From Mycolicibacterium elephantis DSM 44368 (GTDB lineage Bacteria; Actinomycetota; Actinomycetes; Mycobacteriales; Mycobacteriaceae), in contig NZ_ATDN01000002.1 in the NCBI RefSeq assembly GCF_004014805.1, forward strand, positions 107,370 to 171,369: a stretch of DNA of 64,000 bases, written 5' to 3'. The notes under the pieces were generated by a model. It saw only the letters and a list, made by a program, of their open reading frames with translations. It was not told the DNA's origin and searched no databases. Positions within the stretch are counted from its first letter, which is position 1. Each line of letters begins with the position of its first letter. Shown here in pieces: positions 1 through 8,446 of this stretch. The position numbers and the translations under genes were made by a program.

Positions 1-2
1 AG

Positions 3-56
3 CTCGACAACGGCGCCAAGGCCATCTACAACCCGCATTACGAGATCCAGAAGTGA
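3..56 (+). CDS. C-terminal end of an upstream gene (probable OB-fold protein)
   Basis: Only the last 17 codons are inside the window, ending YEIQK and TGA. The stop overlaps the GTG start of the DUF3159 gene by 4 nt (GTGA), so the two are translationally coupled. In M. tuberculosis the gene before the DUF3159 gene is Rv2694c, an OB-fold nucleic-acid-binding protein. That identity is inferred from synteny only, because the visible residues are too few to assign a family. Confidence 0.5.
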   Translation, partial: LDNGAKAIYNPHYEIQK

Positions 57-757
57 GCGAGCCCGGAACCGTACCGGGTGAACCGAGCAGCAGAGTCAAC
101 GCCCTCCTCGCCCAGGTCGGCGGGGTCAGCGGGCTGATCTACTCCTCGCTGCCGGTGGTGGCGTTCGTTCCGGTGTCCTCGCTGTTCGGGCTCGTCCCCG
201 CGATCGTGTCGGCGCTCGGGGTGGCCGCGGCCGTCCTGGTGTGGCGGCTGGTGCGTCGCGAGAGCGCGCAGCCGGCGATCTCCGGCTTCTTCGGCGTCGC
301 CATCTGCGCGCTGATCGCCTACGTGATGGGGGAGTCGAAAGGTTACTTCCTGCTCGGCATCTGGACGTCGCTGCTGTGGGCGTCGGTGTTCGGGCTGTCC
401 GTGCTCGTGCGCAGGCCCGTCGTCGGCTACATCTGGAGCTGGGTCAGCGGCCACGACCGCGGCTGGCGCGACGTGCGCAAGGCGGTACTGGTGTTCGACG
501 CCGCGACGACGGTGTGGGTGCTGGTCTTCGCCTCGCGGTTCCTCGTGCAGCACCATCTCTACGGCGCCGACCAGACGGGTTGGCTAGGCGCCGCGCGCAT
601 CGCGATGGGCTGGCCGCTGACCGCCGTCGCCGCGCTGGTCACCTATCTGGCGATCCGCTCGGCGCAGCGCGCCATCCGCGCCCATGAGGCCGCGCTCGCC
701 GACACCGCGGCCGACGCCACGCGCGCCGAGCGCGACGACGTAGCGGATGCCCGCTGA
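53..757 (+). CDS. DUF3159 family integral membrane protein
   Basis: A 234-aa protein that matches the mycobacterial DUF3159 family (Rv2693c-like). Hydrophobic segments lie near residues 30-65, 75-110, 140-165 and 175-200, followed by a charged Ala/Arg-rich C-terminal tail. There is no catalytic motif and the function is unknown. The GTG start is fixed by its 4-nt overlap with the preceding stop. The end overlaps the MFS exporter start by 11 nt, so the three genes probably share a transcript. Confidence 0.85.
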   Translation: MSEPGTVPGEPSSRVNALLAQVGGVSGLIYSSLPVVAFVPVSSLFGLVPAIVSALGVAAAVLVWRLVRRESAQPAISGFFGVAICALIAYVMGESKGYFLLGIWTSLLWASVFGLSVLVRRPVVGYIWSWVSGHDRGWRDVRKAVLVFDAATTVWVLVFASRFLVQHHLYGADQTGWLGAARIAMGWPLTAVAALVTYLAIRSAQRAIRAHEAALADTAADATRAERDDVADAR

Positions 758-2216
758 TTCCGACGGCACCGACCGGCCGCTGATCGCGGTCGCCGTACTG
801 TCCTCGTTCGTCGCGTTTCTCGACGGCTCGGTGGTCAACCTCGCGCTGCCCGCGATCAGCCGCGAGTTCGGTGCCGGGCTGGCGCTTCAGCAGTGGGTGG
901 TCGACGGCTACCTGCTCACCCTCGGCGCGCTGATCCTGGTCGCCGGCGCCGTCTCCGACCAGTTCGGCCGGCTGGCCGTACTGCGCACCGGTCTGGTCGT
1001 GTTCGCGGTCTCTTCGGTGCTGTGCGCGGTGGCGCCCACCGGCTCGGTACTGGTCGCCGCGCGCTGCCTGCAGGGCATCGGCGCCGCGTTCCTGGTGCCC
1101 AGCTCGCTGGCGATGATCAACGCCCGGTTCTCCGGCGCCGCCCAGGCGCGGGCGATCGGGACGTGGACCGCTTGGACGGGAACGGCTTTCGTGATCGGGC
1201 CGCTGCTTGGCGGGGTGCTCGTCGACGCGCTGAGCTGGCGGTGGATCTTCGGCGTGAACATCGTGCCGCTGGCCGTCACGCTGTACCTGACCACGAAACT
1301 GTCCGCCGCGACTGAGAGCGACGGTCGGCGGCGGGTGGACGTCATCGGGGCCCTGTTGAACGCCTGCGGGCTCACCGGTGTGGTGTTCGCGCTCATCGAG
1401 GGCCAACGGCTTGGCTTCTCGCATGCGATGGTGGCGGTGAGCCTGCTGGCCGGATTGGCGTGCCTGTGCGCGTTTCCGTGGTGGGAGCGCGTCACCACGC
1501 ATCCGATGATGCCGTTGCAGATCTTTCGCGCCCGCAACTTCGCCGTCGGCAACCTGGCCACCGTGTTTCTCTACGCGGGGGTGTCGCTCGGCATGCTGAT
1601 CGTCGCGTTGTTCCTTCAGGAGACCGCTGGGCTGTCGGCGACGCAGGCGGGGCTGGCCACCCTGCCGGTTCCCGTGCTGTCGTTCCTGCTGGCCCGTCGT
1701 TTCGGCGTGCTTGCGGGCAGGTACGGGCCTCGACTGTTCATGGCCGTCGGCCCGATGATCGCGGCACTGGGCTATGTGCTGATGACCGCGTCGCGCCAAC
1801 CCTTCGACCTGTGGACCCAGATGCTGCCCGGGCTGGTGGTCTTCGGGCTCGGGCTCACGATCACGGTGTCGCCGCTGACGGCCGCCGTGCTCGCGGCGGT
1901 GCAGCCGTCGCAGAGCGGCATCGGCTCGGCGGTCAACAATGCCATCTCGCGCATCGCGGGTCTGATCGCGATCGCATTCACCGGTGTGATCGTCGGCGAC
2001 ACAGTCGATTTCGACGGTTTCCGAAGCGGCGCGGTGGTCACCGCCGGCCTGTTGGCGCTCGCGGGTGTCGTTTCGGCGCTGGGCATCCGCAATGCGCAGA
2101 GCGACGTGGGCAGTGTCGACGCCGGCGCGACGGCGCGCTGTCACGACCGTCCGGCCCCTCCGCCGGTGTGCATCGCCAACGGTTCCCCCTCGCGAGCAGA
2201 CGCATACACCCCCTGA
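747..2216 (+). CDS. MFS drug/proton antiporter, EmrB/QacA (DHA2) type
   Basis: A 489-aa major facilitator protein with about 14 predicted membrane segments, as in DHA2-family multidrug exporters. The loop 2-3 region reads SDQFGRLAV, the usual MFS motif A position, and LQGIGAAFLVPSSLAMI fits the DHA motif C region. It presumably exports small hydrophobic compounds by proton exchange; no substrate can be read from sequence. The ATG start overlaps the upstream gene. The last codons (SRADAYTP) are the left arm of a palindromic repeat that forms the intergenic terminator, so the natural C-terminus appears to be repeat-derived. Confidence 0.9.
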   Translation: MPADSDGTDRPLIAVAVLSSFVAFLDGSVVNLALPAISREFGAGLALQQWVVDGYLLTLGALILVAGAVSDQFGRLAVLRTGLVVFAVSSVLCAVAPTGSVLVAARCLQGIGAAFLVPSSLAMINARFSGAAQARAIGTWTAWTGTAFVIGPLLGGVLVDALSWRWIFGVNIVPLAVTLYLTTKLSAATESDGRRRVDVIGALLNACGLTGVVFALIEGQRLGFSHAMVAVSLLAGLACLCAFPWWERVTTHPMMPLQIFRARNFAVGNLATVFLYAGVSLGMLIVALFLQETAGLSATQAGLATLPVPVLSFLLARRFGVLAGRYGPRLFMAVGPMIAALGYVLMTASRQPFDLWTQMLPGLVVFGLGLTITVSPLTAAVLAAVQPSQSGIGSAVNNAISRIAGLIAIAFTGVIVGDTVDFDGFRSGAVVTAGLLALAGVVSALGIRNAQSDVGSVDAGATARCHDRPAPPPVCIANGSPSRADAYTP

Positions 2217-2252
2217 AACCGCCCGATATGGGGGTTTTCGCGTCTGCTCGCG
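2191..2252. terminator. Palindromic repeat / bidirectional terminator between convergent genes
   Basis: A perfect 13-bp inverted repeat (CGCGAGCAGACGC at 2191-2203, its complement at 2240-2252) encloses a second CCCCC/GGGGG pairing at 2209-2213 and 2230-2234. It lies at the convergent ends of the MFS gene and ceoC. The left arm and loop are the last codons and stop of the MFS gene. A close relative of the same element sits at 29718-29777. Confidence 0.7.
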
Positions 2253-2276
2253 GGGAGGGCGCTGGGCGCGCTGCCC

Positions 2277-2942
2277 TCAGCGCGGCTGCGGATTGAGCAG
2301 GAGCGTCTTCAGGTCGTCCTCGGCTTCGGCCACGGCGACGAACAGCAACTCGTCGCCGCCCTCCAGCGGCTCGTCGGATTCGGGCACGATAACCCGCGGG
2401 CCGCGCAGAATCGTCACCAACGCGCAGTCTCGGGGCAGCTCCAGGCGTTTGACCGGCTTGCCGCCCCACGGGGTGTCGTCGGGCAGCGTGATCTCCACGA
2501 GGTTGGCCTGGCCCTTGCGGAACTCCATCAGCCGCACCAGATCCCCGACGGCGACGGCCTCCTCCACGAGCGAGGCCAGCATGCGCGGTGTGGACACCGC
2601 GACGTCGACGCCCCAGCTCTCGTCGAACAACCACTCGTTGCGGGGGTCGTTCACCCGCGCCACCACCCGCGGCACCGCGAACTCGGTCTTGGCCAACAGG
2701 CTCACCACGACATTGACCTTGTCGTCACCGGTGGCGGCGATCACCACGTCGAACTCCTCGAGCTTGACCGACTCCAACAGGGTGAGCTCGCAGGCGTCCC
2801 CGAGCCGCCACTGGGCGGCGGGCACCGCGTCGACGTCGATGTGGTCGGGGTTGCGTTCGAGCAGCGTGACCTCGTGCGCACCGACCAGCTCGCGGGCGAT
2901 GGAGCGGCCGACGGCGCCGGCCCCGGCGATGGCGACTTTCAT
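2277..2942 (-). CDS. ceoC: TrkA-family potassium uptake regulatory protein CeoC
   Basis: A 221-aa TrkA-type protein (Rv2692-like) with an N-terminal Rossmann RCK/TrkA-N domain. Its dinucleotide-binding loop is GAGAVG at residues 7-12, followed by ERN for ribose contact. A TrkA-C-like domain occupies about residues 135-215. Such proteins are cytosolic gating subunits that bind NAD(H) or nucleotides and control K+ channels. It lies 6 nt downstream of ceoB. No TrkH/TrkG pore gene is adjacent; the divergent neighbour is a KimA-like transporter. Confidence 0.9.
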   Translation of the reverse strand: MKVAIAGAGAVGRSIARELVGAHEVTLLERNPDHIDVDAVPAAQWRLGDACELTLLESVKLEEFDVVIAATGDDKVNVVVSLLAKTEFAVPRVVARVNDPRNEWLFDESWGVDVAVSTPRMLASLVEEAVAVGDLVRLMEFRKGQANLVEITLPDDTPWGGKPVKRLELPRDCALVTILRGPRVIVPESDEPLEGGDELLFVAVAEAEDDLKTLLLNPQPR

Positions 2943-2948
2943 AGTTCT

Positions 2949-3620
2949 CTAGCCCTCGATGTCCTCGCTGGGCGGCAACGCCGCGATCGCCAGCGCCTCG
3001 GCGATGTGCCCGGCGATGGCGGCCATGAACACCTGGTCGCCGGCCTGGATGACGGTCTTCGCGTCGGGCAACACGCCCTCCCCGAACCGGATCAGGAATG
3101 CCACCCGCCCGCCGGTGGCGGCCTCCAGATCGGTCATCCGGCGGCCCACCCACTCCTCGTGCAGGGCCAGCTCGGTCACACCGACATTGCCCGTGGGATC
3201 GCGCCATTTCGCGGTCTCGGTCTCGCGGGTGAGCACGTTGAGCAGCCGGTCCGTCGTCCACGGCACGGTGGCCACCGTCGGGATGCCCAGCCGCTCATAC
3301 ACCGCCGCGCGTTTGGCGTCGTAGATGCGTGCGACCACCCGTTCGACGTGGAACGTCTCGCGCGCCACCCGCGCCGAGATGATGTTGGAGTTGTCGCCCG
3401 AAGACACCGCGGCGAACGCGCCGGCCTCCTCGATGCCCGCCCGCAGCAGCACGTCGCGGTCGAATCCCATGCCGAGCACCCGCTCGCCGGGAAATTCAGG
3501 GGACAGTCGGTGAAACGCGGTGCTGTCGCGGTCGATGACCGCCACGTCGTGTCCGATCCTGGCCAGGCTGTCCGACAGCGAAGCCCCCACCCGGCCGCAG
3601 CCCATCACCACTACCCGCAC
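2949..3620 (-). CDS. ceoB: TrkA-family potassium uptake regulatory protein CeoB
   Basis: A 223-aa TrkA paralogue of ceoC (Rv2691-like). It has the nucleotide-binding loop GCGRVG at residues 8-13 and an acidic IDRD at the end of the second strand, then TrkA-C from about residue 140. It should form an RCK-type ring, alone or with CeoC, that senses nucleotide or redox state and gates K+ uptake. It is the first gene of a two-gene minus-strand operon and is divergent from the 3708 transporter, with 87 bp between starts, so the two units can be co-regulated. Confidence 0.9.
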   Translation of the reverse strand: MRVVVMGCGRVGASLSDSLARIGHDVAVIDRDSTAFHRLSPEFPGERVLGMGFDRDVLLRAGIEEAGAFAAVSSGDNSNIISARVARETFHVERVVARIYDAKRAAVYERLGIPTVATVPWTTDRLLNVLTRETETAKWRDPTGNVGVTELALHEEWVGRRMTDLEAATGGRVAFLIRFGEGVLPDAKTVIQAGDQVFMAAIAGHIAEALAIAALPPSEDIEG

Positions 3621-3707
3621 TTCACGGTCCTTCCTGTTCGAACCCGCGCAGTCGGAACGCTACCGCTTTCCGACGGTTACCGGCCTTCGGGCTTACTCTT
3701 GGCACTC

Positions 3708-5702
3708 GTGTCCAAGCTTTCGACCGTGGCACGACGGTTGGTTCTCGGCAGACCGTTCCGCAGCGACAGGATCTCGCACACCCTGCTGCCCAAGCGGATC
3801 GCCCTTCCGGTGTTCGCCTCCGACGCCTTGTCGTCGGTGGCCTACGCGCCCGAAGAGATCTTTCTGGTCCTCTCGGTCGCCGGTCTCTCCGCGTACTCGA
3901 TGACGCCGTGGATCGGGCTCGCGGTCGCGTTCGTCATGTTGGTCGTCATCGCCAGCTACCGGCAGAACGTGCACGCCTACCCGTCGGGCGGCGGCGACTA
4001 CGAGGTGGTCACCACCAACCTGGGGCCCACCGCCGGACTCACCGTCGCCAGCGCGCTGCTGGTCGACTACGTGCTGACCGTCGCGGTGTCAATGTCCTCC
4101 GCGATGTCGAACATCGGTTCCGCGGTGCCGTACGTCAACCATCACAAGGTGTTGTTCGCCGTGATCGCGATTCTGCTGTTGGCAGCGATGAACCTGCGCG
4201 GAATCCGGGAATCGGGCACCGCGTTCGCGATCCCGACGTACGCCTTCATCATCGGCATGTTCATCATGCTCGGCTGGGGATTCATCCAGATATACCTGCT
4301 CGGTGAACCGCTGCAGGCCGAGTCGGCGGCTTTCGAGATGAAGCCCGAACACGGCGACGTTCTCGGGTTCGCGCTGGTTTTCCTGGTCGCACGGGCGTTT
4401 TCGTCCGGCAGCGCCGCGCTGACCGGCGTCGAGGCGATCAGCAACGGGGTGCCGGCGTTTCAGAAACCCAAGTCGCGCAACGCCGCCACCACGCTGGCGA
4501 TGCTGGGCGCGCTGGCGATCACCATGTTCATGGGCATCATCATGCTGGCCAAACAGACCGGAGTGCAGATCGCCGAGCGCCCGCATGAACAGCTGATCGG
4601 CGCACCGCCCGACTACCACCAGAAGACAATGGTGGCCCAGTTGGCCGACGCCGTCTTCCATGACTTCTCGTTCGGTCTTTTGTTGATCGCGGTGGTCACG
4701 GCGCTGATCCTGGCGCTGGCGGCCAACACCGCCTTCAACGGGTTTCCGGTGCTGGCATCGATTCTGGCTCAGGACCGTTTCCTGCCCCGGCAGCTGCACA
4801 CCCGCGGCGACCGGCTGGCGTTCTCCAACGGCATCCTGTTCCTGGCCGTCGCGGCGATCGCGTTCGTCGTCGCGTTCCGCGCACAGGTGACCTCGCTGAT
4901 CCAGCTCTACATCGTCGGGGTGTTCGTCGCGTTCACGTTCAGCCAGATCGGCATGGTGCGGCATTGGACTCGGCTGCTGCGCACCGAGACCGACGCCGTC
5001 ACCCGCCGCAAGATGATGCGGTCGCGGGCGATCAACACCGTCGGGTTCGTCTGCACCGGAACGGTGTTGGTCGTCGTCGTGGTGTCCAAGTTCGCCGCGG
5101 GCGCGTGGATCGCGATCCTGGCGATGGCCGCGTTGTTCGTGCTCATGCGGCTCATCCGGCGCCACTATGTCACCGTCGCACGCGAACTCGAGGAACAGGA
5201 GGACCAAGCCGGCGACTTGGTGCTGCCCAGCCGCAATCACGCGATCGTGCTGGTGTCCAAGCTGCACCTGCCGACCATGCGGGCGCTGGCCTACGCCAGG
5301 GCCACCCGCCCGGACGTGCTGGAGGCGATCACCGTCAGCGTCGACGACGCCGAGACGCGCGCGCTGGTGCACAAGTGGGAGAACAGCGACATCAGCGTCC
5401 CCCTCAAGGTGATCGCGTCGCCGTACCGCGAGATCACCCGCCCCGTTATCGATTACGTCAAGCGGGTGACCAAGGAGTCACCGCGCACCGTGGTGACGGT
5501 GTTCATTCCGGAGTACGTCGTCGGCCACTGGTGGGAGCAGGTGCTGCACAACCAGAGCGCGCTGCGGTTGAAAGGCAGGCTGTTGTTCGAGCCGAATGTG
5601 ATGGTGACCTCGGTGCCGTGGCAACTGAGTTCCTCGGAGCGACTCAAGACGTTGCAGCCGCACTCCGCGCCGGGCGACGCACGCAGGGGCTTTCTGGAGT
5701 GA
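3708..5702 (+). CDS. APC-superfamily transporter, probable KimA-type K+ importer
   Basis: A 664-aa protein (Rv2690c-like) with about 12 membrane segments to residue ~490 and a cytosolic C-terminal domain to the end. Homologues are usually labelled amino-acid permeases, but the motifs match Bacillus KimA as I recall it: SDALSSVAY (D39, Y46), LLVDYVLTVAVS (D120, Y121, T124, S128), FSSGSAALTGVEAISN, RGDRLAFSNGI and a C-terminal HNQSALRLKGRLLF. The spacing of the proposed K+-site residues equals KimA D36/Y43/D117/Y118/T121/S125 shifted by three. It is divergent from ceoB/ceoC. The GTG at 3708 gives the family length; upstream in-frame sequence is antisense to ceoB. The potassium role is inferred. 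Confidence 0.75.
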   Translation: MSKLSTVARRLVLGRPFRSDRISHTLLPKRIALPVFASDALSSVAYAPEEIFLVLSVAGLSAYSMTPWIGLAVAFVMLVVIASYRQNVHAYPSGGGDYEVVTTNLGPTAGLTVASALLVDYVLTVAVSMSSAMSNIGSAVPYVNHHKVLFAVIAILLLAAMNLRGIRESGTAFAIPTYAFIIGMFIMLGWGFIQIYLLGEPLQAESAAFEMKPEHGDVLGFALVFLVARAFSSGSAALTGVEAISNGVPAFQKPKSRNAATTLAMLGALAITMFMGIIMLAKQTGVQIAERPHEQLIGAPPDYHQKTMVAQLADAVFHDFSFGLLLIAVVTALILALAANTAFNGFPVLASILAQDRFLPRQLHTRGDRLAFSNGILFLAVAAIAFVVAFRAQVTSLIQLYIVGVFVAFTFSQIGMVRHWTRLLRTETDAVTRRKMMRSRAINTVGFVCTGTVLVVVVVSKFAAGAWIAILAMAALFVLMRLIRRHYVTVARELEEQEDQAGDLVLPSRNHAIVLVSKLHLPTMRALAYARATRPDVLEAITVSVDDAETRALVHKWENSDISVPLKVIASPYREITRPVIDYVKRVTKESPRTVVTVFIPEYVVGHWWEQVLHNQSALRLKGRLLFEPNVMVTSVPWQLSSSERLKTLQPHSAPGDARRGFLE

Positions 5703-6916
5703 GCGACGCAGTCGACGCGCCCGGGGACGACCTGATCCTGACCACCGGGCCCGCGGCCAACGGCGGCAGCTGTGTGGCCCGCCACGACGGCCGGGTGGTG
5801 TTCGTCCGGTATGCGCTGCCGGGGGAGACCGTGCGGGTCCGCGTCGTCTCCGATCACGGAAAGTACTGGCACGCACACGTCGTGGAGGTGCTCGAGCCGT
5901 CGGCTGATCGTGTCGATTCCATCTGCCCGATCGCCGGTGTCGACGGCGCGGGGTGCTGCGATATGGCGTTCGCCTCCCCGGAGGCGCTGCGTCGGCTGAA
6001 AGGCTTCGTGGTCGCCAACCAGCTGGCCCGGCTCGGCGGTTTCCACTGGCTCGATGAGGACCAGGCCGTCGCCGAACCGGTGGGCCGAGCGGGTACGACG
6101 GGTTGGCGGACCAGGGTGCGGCTGCACACCGCGGCCGACGGCCGGCTGGGATTTCACCGTTATCACAGTTCGGAAGTCGTCACCGAACTCGGTTGTGCGC
6201 AACTGCCGGCCGGCATGGTCGACGGTCTGAACGACCGGGCGTGGCCACCGGGGGCGCAGGTGCACGTCGCACTCGACGACGACGGCCGCCGCCACGTCGT
6301 GCAGTCCGGGCCCCGCACCGAGCGCCGGGCCGCGACCCGAGTGATCGAGGGCGACTACGAAGCCGTGCAGCGGGTCGGGCAGCGAACCTGGCGGGTGCCG
6401 GTGACCGCGTTCTGGCAGGCCCATCGCGACGCGGCACGGGTCTACAGCGAGGTGGTGGCCGACCTCGCACAACTGGACTCGGGAATGACGGCGTGGGACT
6501 TGTACGGGGGCGCAGGAATTTTCGCGGCGGTGCTGGCCGAGGCCGTCGGCGACAGCGGCAGGGTCGTCACGGTCGACACATCGCGAGGGTCGTCGCGCGC
6601 GGCGCGTGCGGCACTGGCCGATATGGGTTGGGTGTCGGTGGTCACCGATTCGGTGCGCCGGGCACTGCTGGCGCAACGGCAACGCGCCGACGTCGCGGTT
6701 CTCGACCCGCCGCGCTCGGGTGCGGGCCGTGAGGTGATCGCACTGTTGGCCCAGGCGGGCGTGCCCCGGGTGATCCACATCGGGTGTGAGGCGGCCGCGT
6801 TCGCGCGCGACGTCGGGCTCTACCGGGGCCACGGGTACACGGTGGAGCAGGTGCGGGTGTTCGACTCGTTCCCGCTGACTCATCACGTCGAAAGTATCGC
6901 GGTGCTGACCCGCTGA
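5699..6916 (+). CDS. TrmA/RumA-type class I SAM-dependent RNA methyltransferase
   Basis: A 405-aa protein (Rv2689c-like) with an N-terminal TRAM/OB domain at about residues 1-60. Cysteines in CPIAG and GCC resemble the Fe-S site of RlmD/RumA enzymes. The SAM-binding motif is DLYGGAGIF, and VLDPPRSGAG precedes the catalytic-cysteine strand HIGCEAAAF. The expected reaction is uracil C5 methylation in tRNA or rRNA; the target cannot be told from sequence. The GTG start overlaps the transporter stop (GTGA), so it is coupled to the KimA-like gene. Confidence 0.85.
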   Translation: MSDAVDAPGDDLILTTGPAANGGSCVARHDGRVVFVRYALPGETVRVRVVSDHGKYWHAHVVEVLEPSADRVDSICPIAGVDGAGCCDMAFASPEALRRLKGFVVANQLARLGGFHWLDEDQAVAEPVGRAGTTGWRTRVRLHTAADGRLGFHRYHSSEVVTELGCAQLPAGMVDGLNDRAWPPGAQVHVALDDDGRRHVVQSGPRTERRAATRVIEGDYEAVQRVGQRTWRVPVTAFWQAHRDAARVYSEVVADLAQLDSGMTAWDLYGGAGIFAAVLAEAVGDSGRVVTVDTSRGSSRAARAALADMGWVSVVTDSVRRALLAQRQRADVAVLDPPRSGAGREVIALLAQAGVPRVIHIGCEAAAFARDVGLYRGHGYTVEQVRVFDSFPLTHHVESIAVLTR

Positions 6917-7057
6917 GCGGGGTCAAGATCGTCGCTGGCACAGCGGAACTGGGGCCGACGGGGCGCGCGTCGACCGGCGAATTACCAGGCTGGCTTTTAT
7001 TTTTTTCTGGGGTATGGTCGGGATCGGTGATGGTTGCCACTGTGAAAAGGAGCAACG

Positions 7058-7180
7058 ATGGCTAAACAGACTGCGAAAAAACCCGGGAAGTCGATTAAAG
7101 AGCGGCGGGCGGAGAAACGAGCCAAGGCTGCGGCCTCCGAGGAATTCCTTCCGAAGCGCAAGCGTTCATCTCGGTCCTGA
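7058..7180 (+). CDS. 40-aa lysine/arginine-rich small protein
   Basis: An ATG with AAAAGGAG placed 5 nt upstream opens a 40-codon frame starting MAKQTAKKPGKSIKERRAEK and ending RKRSSRS. About 40% of residues are Lys or Arg, with no membrane segment, which suggests binding to nucleic acid or the ribosome. Similar short basic proteins occur widely in actinobacteria, but I cannot name the family. A T-rich tract and TATGGT at about 6997-7018 could be its promoter. A strong hairpin follows 21 nt after the stop, so it appears to be a monocistronic unit. Confidence 0.65.
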   Translation: MAKQTAKKPGKSIKERRAEKRAKAAASEEFLPKRKRSSRS

Positions 7181-7201
7181 GTGGTCTGAACTGCACACAT
7201 C

Positions 7202-7232
7202 ATCGGCTCTGAGACTTGCTTTCAGAGCCGAT
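7202..7232 (+). terminator. Intrinsic-type terminator after the small basic protein
   Basis: A perfect 11-bp stem (ATCGGCTCTGA at 7202-7212, complement at 7222-7232) with a 9-nt loop, followed by ATTTAG. It is one of the clearest simple hairpins in the window. It lies 21 nt after the small gene and isolates it from the next gene. Confidence 0.8.
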
Positions 7233-7414
7233 ATTTAGTGTGTGGGGTAAATCGACGGCACCGGATCGGCGTAAATCGCTCGCACAGGTCAGGGTCCACA
7301 AGATAAGAAATTTTCGGTCGCGCAGTTACGTTTGAATTGTTTGAGATACCACGCCGTCGCGTGGAAATTCACCGTTTTGAATTAGCTAAGACAAGAAAGA
7401 AGGGACGTACGGAA

Positions 7415-7864
7415 GTGGACGCCGTGACGAGGCGCGTGGACCGGTCGGGCGAAGCTGCGGCACCTGAGCTGGAAACCGAGATGGACATGCTCGAGGCTTT
7501 GATCGAGGCATGCGACGACGCGGCGAACCTGTCGACGGCCGGAGAACGCAGCGCGGCGTACCGCGAGGGCCACTCTGCGGCACTTCGCTATGCGCGCATC
7601 TGCGTCCTGGACCAGATGGCAAGCGCGGCCATGGATTTCACGGACACATCGGACAACGGCGAACATCGGTCGGAACGTCATCGGGCCAGGACACTGGCCG
7701 CGCTCCGGACAATCTCGCAGAGGTTGTCCGACGCGCTGCACACAAACCCAGAGGACGATGTCGCAGCGGGCTACCGGGATGGCATCCTGATTGCGCTCGA
7801 CCTCACCGAAGAGCAGGAGCGCGCTGTGCAACGAGAACTCGGTTGCGCAACGCTCACGGGATAG
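7415..7864 (+). CDS. Unrecognised 149-aa protein with duplicated Y-R-x-G helix motif
   Basis: I do not recognise a family. From the GTG at 7415 (GAAGG lies 10-14 nt upstream) the product is 149 aa, hydrophilic and mostly helical by composition, with no signal or membrane segment. Two segments resemble each other: SAAYREGHSAALRYA near residues 46-60 and VAAGYRDGILIALDLT near 116-131, which suggests an internal duplication. A later ATG at 7482 is a possible alternative start. It is followed 61 nt later by another unknown gene on the same strand. Confidence 0.6.
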   Translation: MDAVTRRVDRSGEAAAPELETEMDMLEALIEACDDAANLSTAGERSAAYREGHSAALRYARICVLDQMASAAMDFTDTSDNGEHRSERHRARTLAALRTISQRLSDALHTNPEDDVAAGYRDGILIALDLTEEQERAVQRELGCATLTG

Positions 7865-7924
7865 CCGCTCGCCAGCGGCACAGCAGTGCTGGACTCAGCA
7901 CGCACGACGAGAATGGAGTCTCAG

Positions 7925-8407
7925 GTGGCAGTCCGAGAGATCGGCACGTCGCCAATTGTGTTCGGTCAGGCGACGGAGCTTTATGAGTCAATTGCCGCGG
8001 AGTTCCGCCGCCATGGCGTCGCCGGCGCGGCCGAGGCGCTCATCGCGATCGTCGACGATGAGCTGATCAACTCCAAGCGGCAGGAGAAAGCGAGCGAGAC
8101 CCAGATCTGCGACCGCGTGACCGACACCGCGATCGCGACCGGTGTTCAGCGGCTGCTGGTGGTGTGCGACGTGCGGCGAATTCCGGAGCACAAGCACGGA
8201 CATGCCGCCGATTGGGTGCGGCACTTGGCGCACCGGATCAGCTACGAGTGCTCGATGAACGGGTTGCAGGACCTCGCGACGTCGATCGCGGTTGTACGCA
8301 CCGATGGCGATGCGCACCGCATTTCTCGAGCAGTTGTGGACTGGTACAAGGGCATTCGGCCGGCCGGCGGCTGGTTCGGAAAGCCTGGGAGCGGCGCCGA
8401 CGCCTGA
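7925..8407 (+). CDS. Unrecognised 160-aa protein
   Basis: No family is recognised. The GTG at 7925 has GGAG 6 nt upstream; in-frame alternatives are ATG 7913 and GTG 7886. The predicted protein has a helical N-terminal half (AAEFRRHGVAGAAEALIAIV), then a strand-like segment RLLVVCDVRR and a C-terminal GGWFGKPGSG. There is no signal peptide or membrane segment. Codon use is typical of the window, so recent transfer is not evident. It may form an operon with the 7415 gene and the MSMEG_6728-family gene downstream. Confidence 0.6.
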   Translation: MAVREIGTSPIVFGQATELYESIAAEFRRHGVAGAAEALIAIVDDELINSKRQEKASETQICDRVTDTAIATGVQRLLVVCDVRRIPEHKHGHAADWVRHLAHRISYECSMNGLQDLATSIAVVRTDGDAHRISRAVVDWYKGIRPAGGWFGKPGSGADA

Positions 8408-8446
8408 GAACGTTTTGCTCGGGACCACGCCGGGTACGTCGGCGGG

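Noticed and set aside
639..2144. Long minus-strand open frame opposite the MFS exporter
   Set aside because: Arg/Gln/His-rich low-complexity translation typical of antisense to high-GC coding DNA; the plus strand encodes a clear transporter.
7337..7414. Longer N-terminus for the 149-aa unknown protein starting with TTG at 7337
   Set aside because: The added segment is lysine/arginine-rich, lacks a ribosome binding site and covers the AT-richer likely promoter region.
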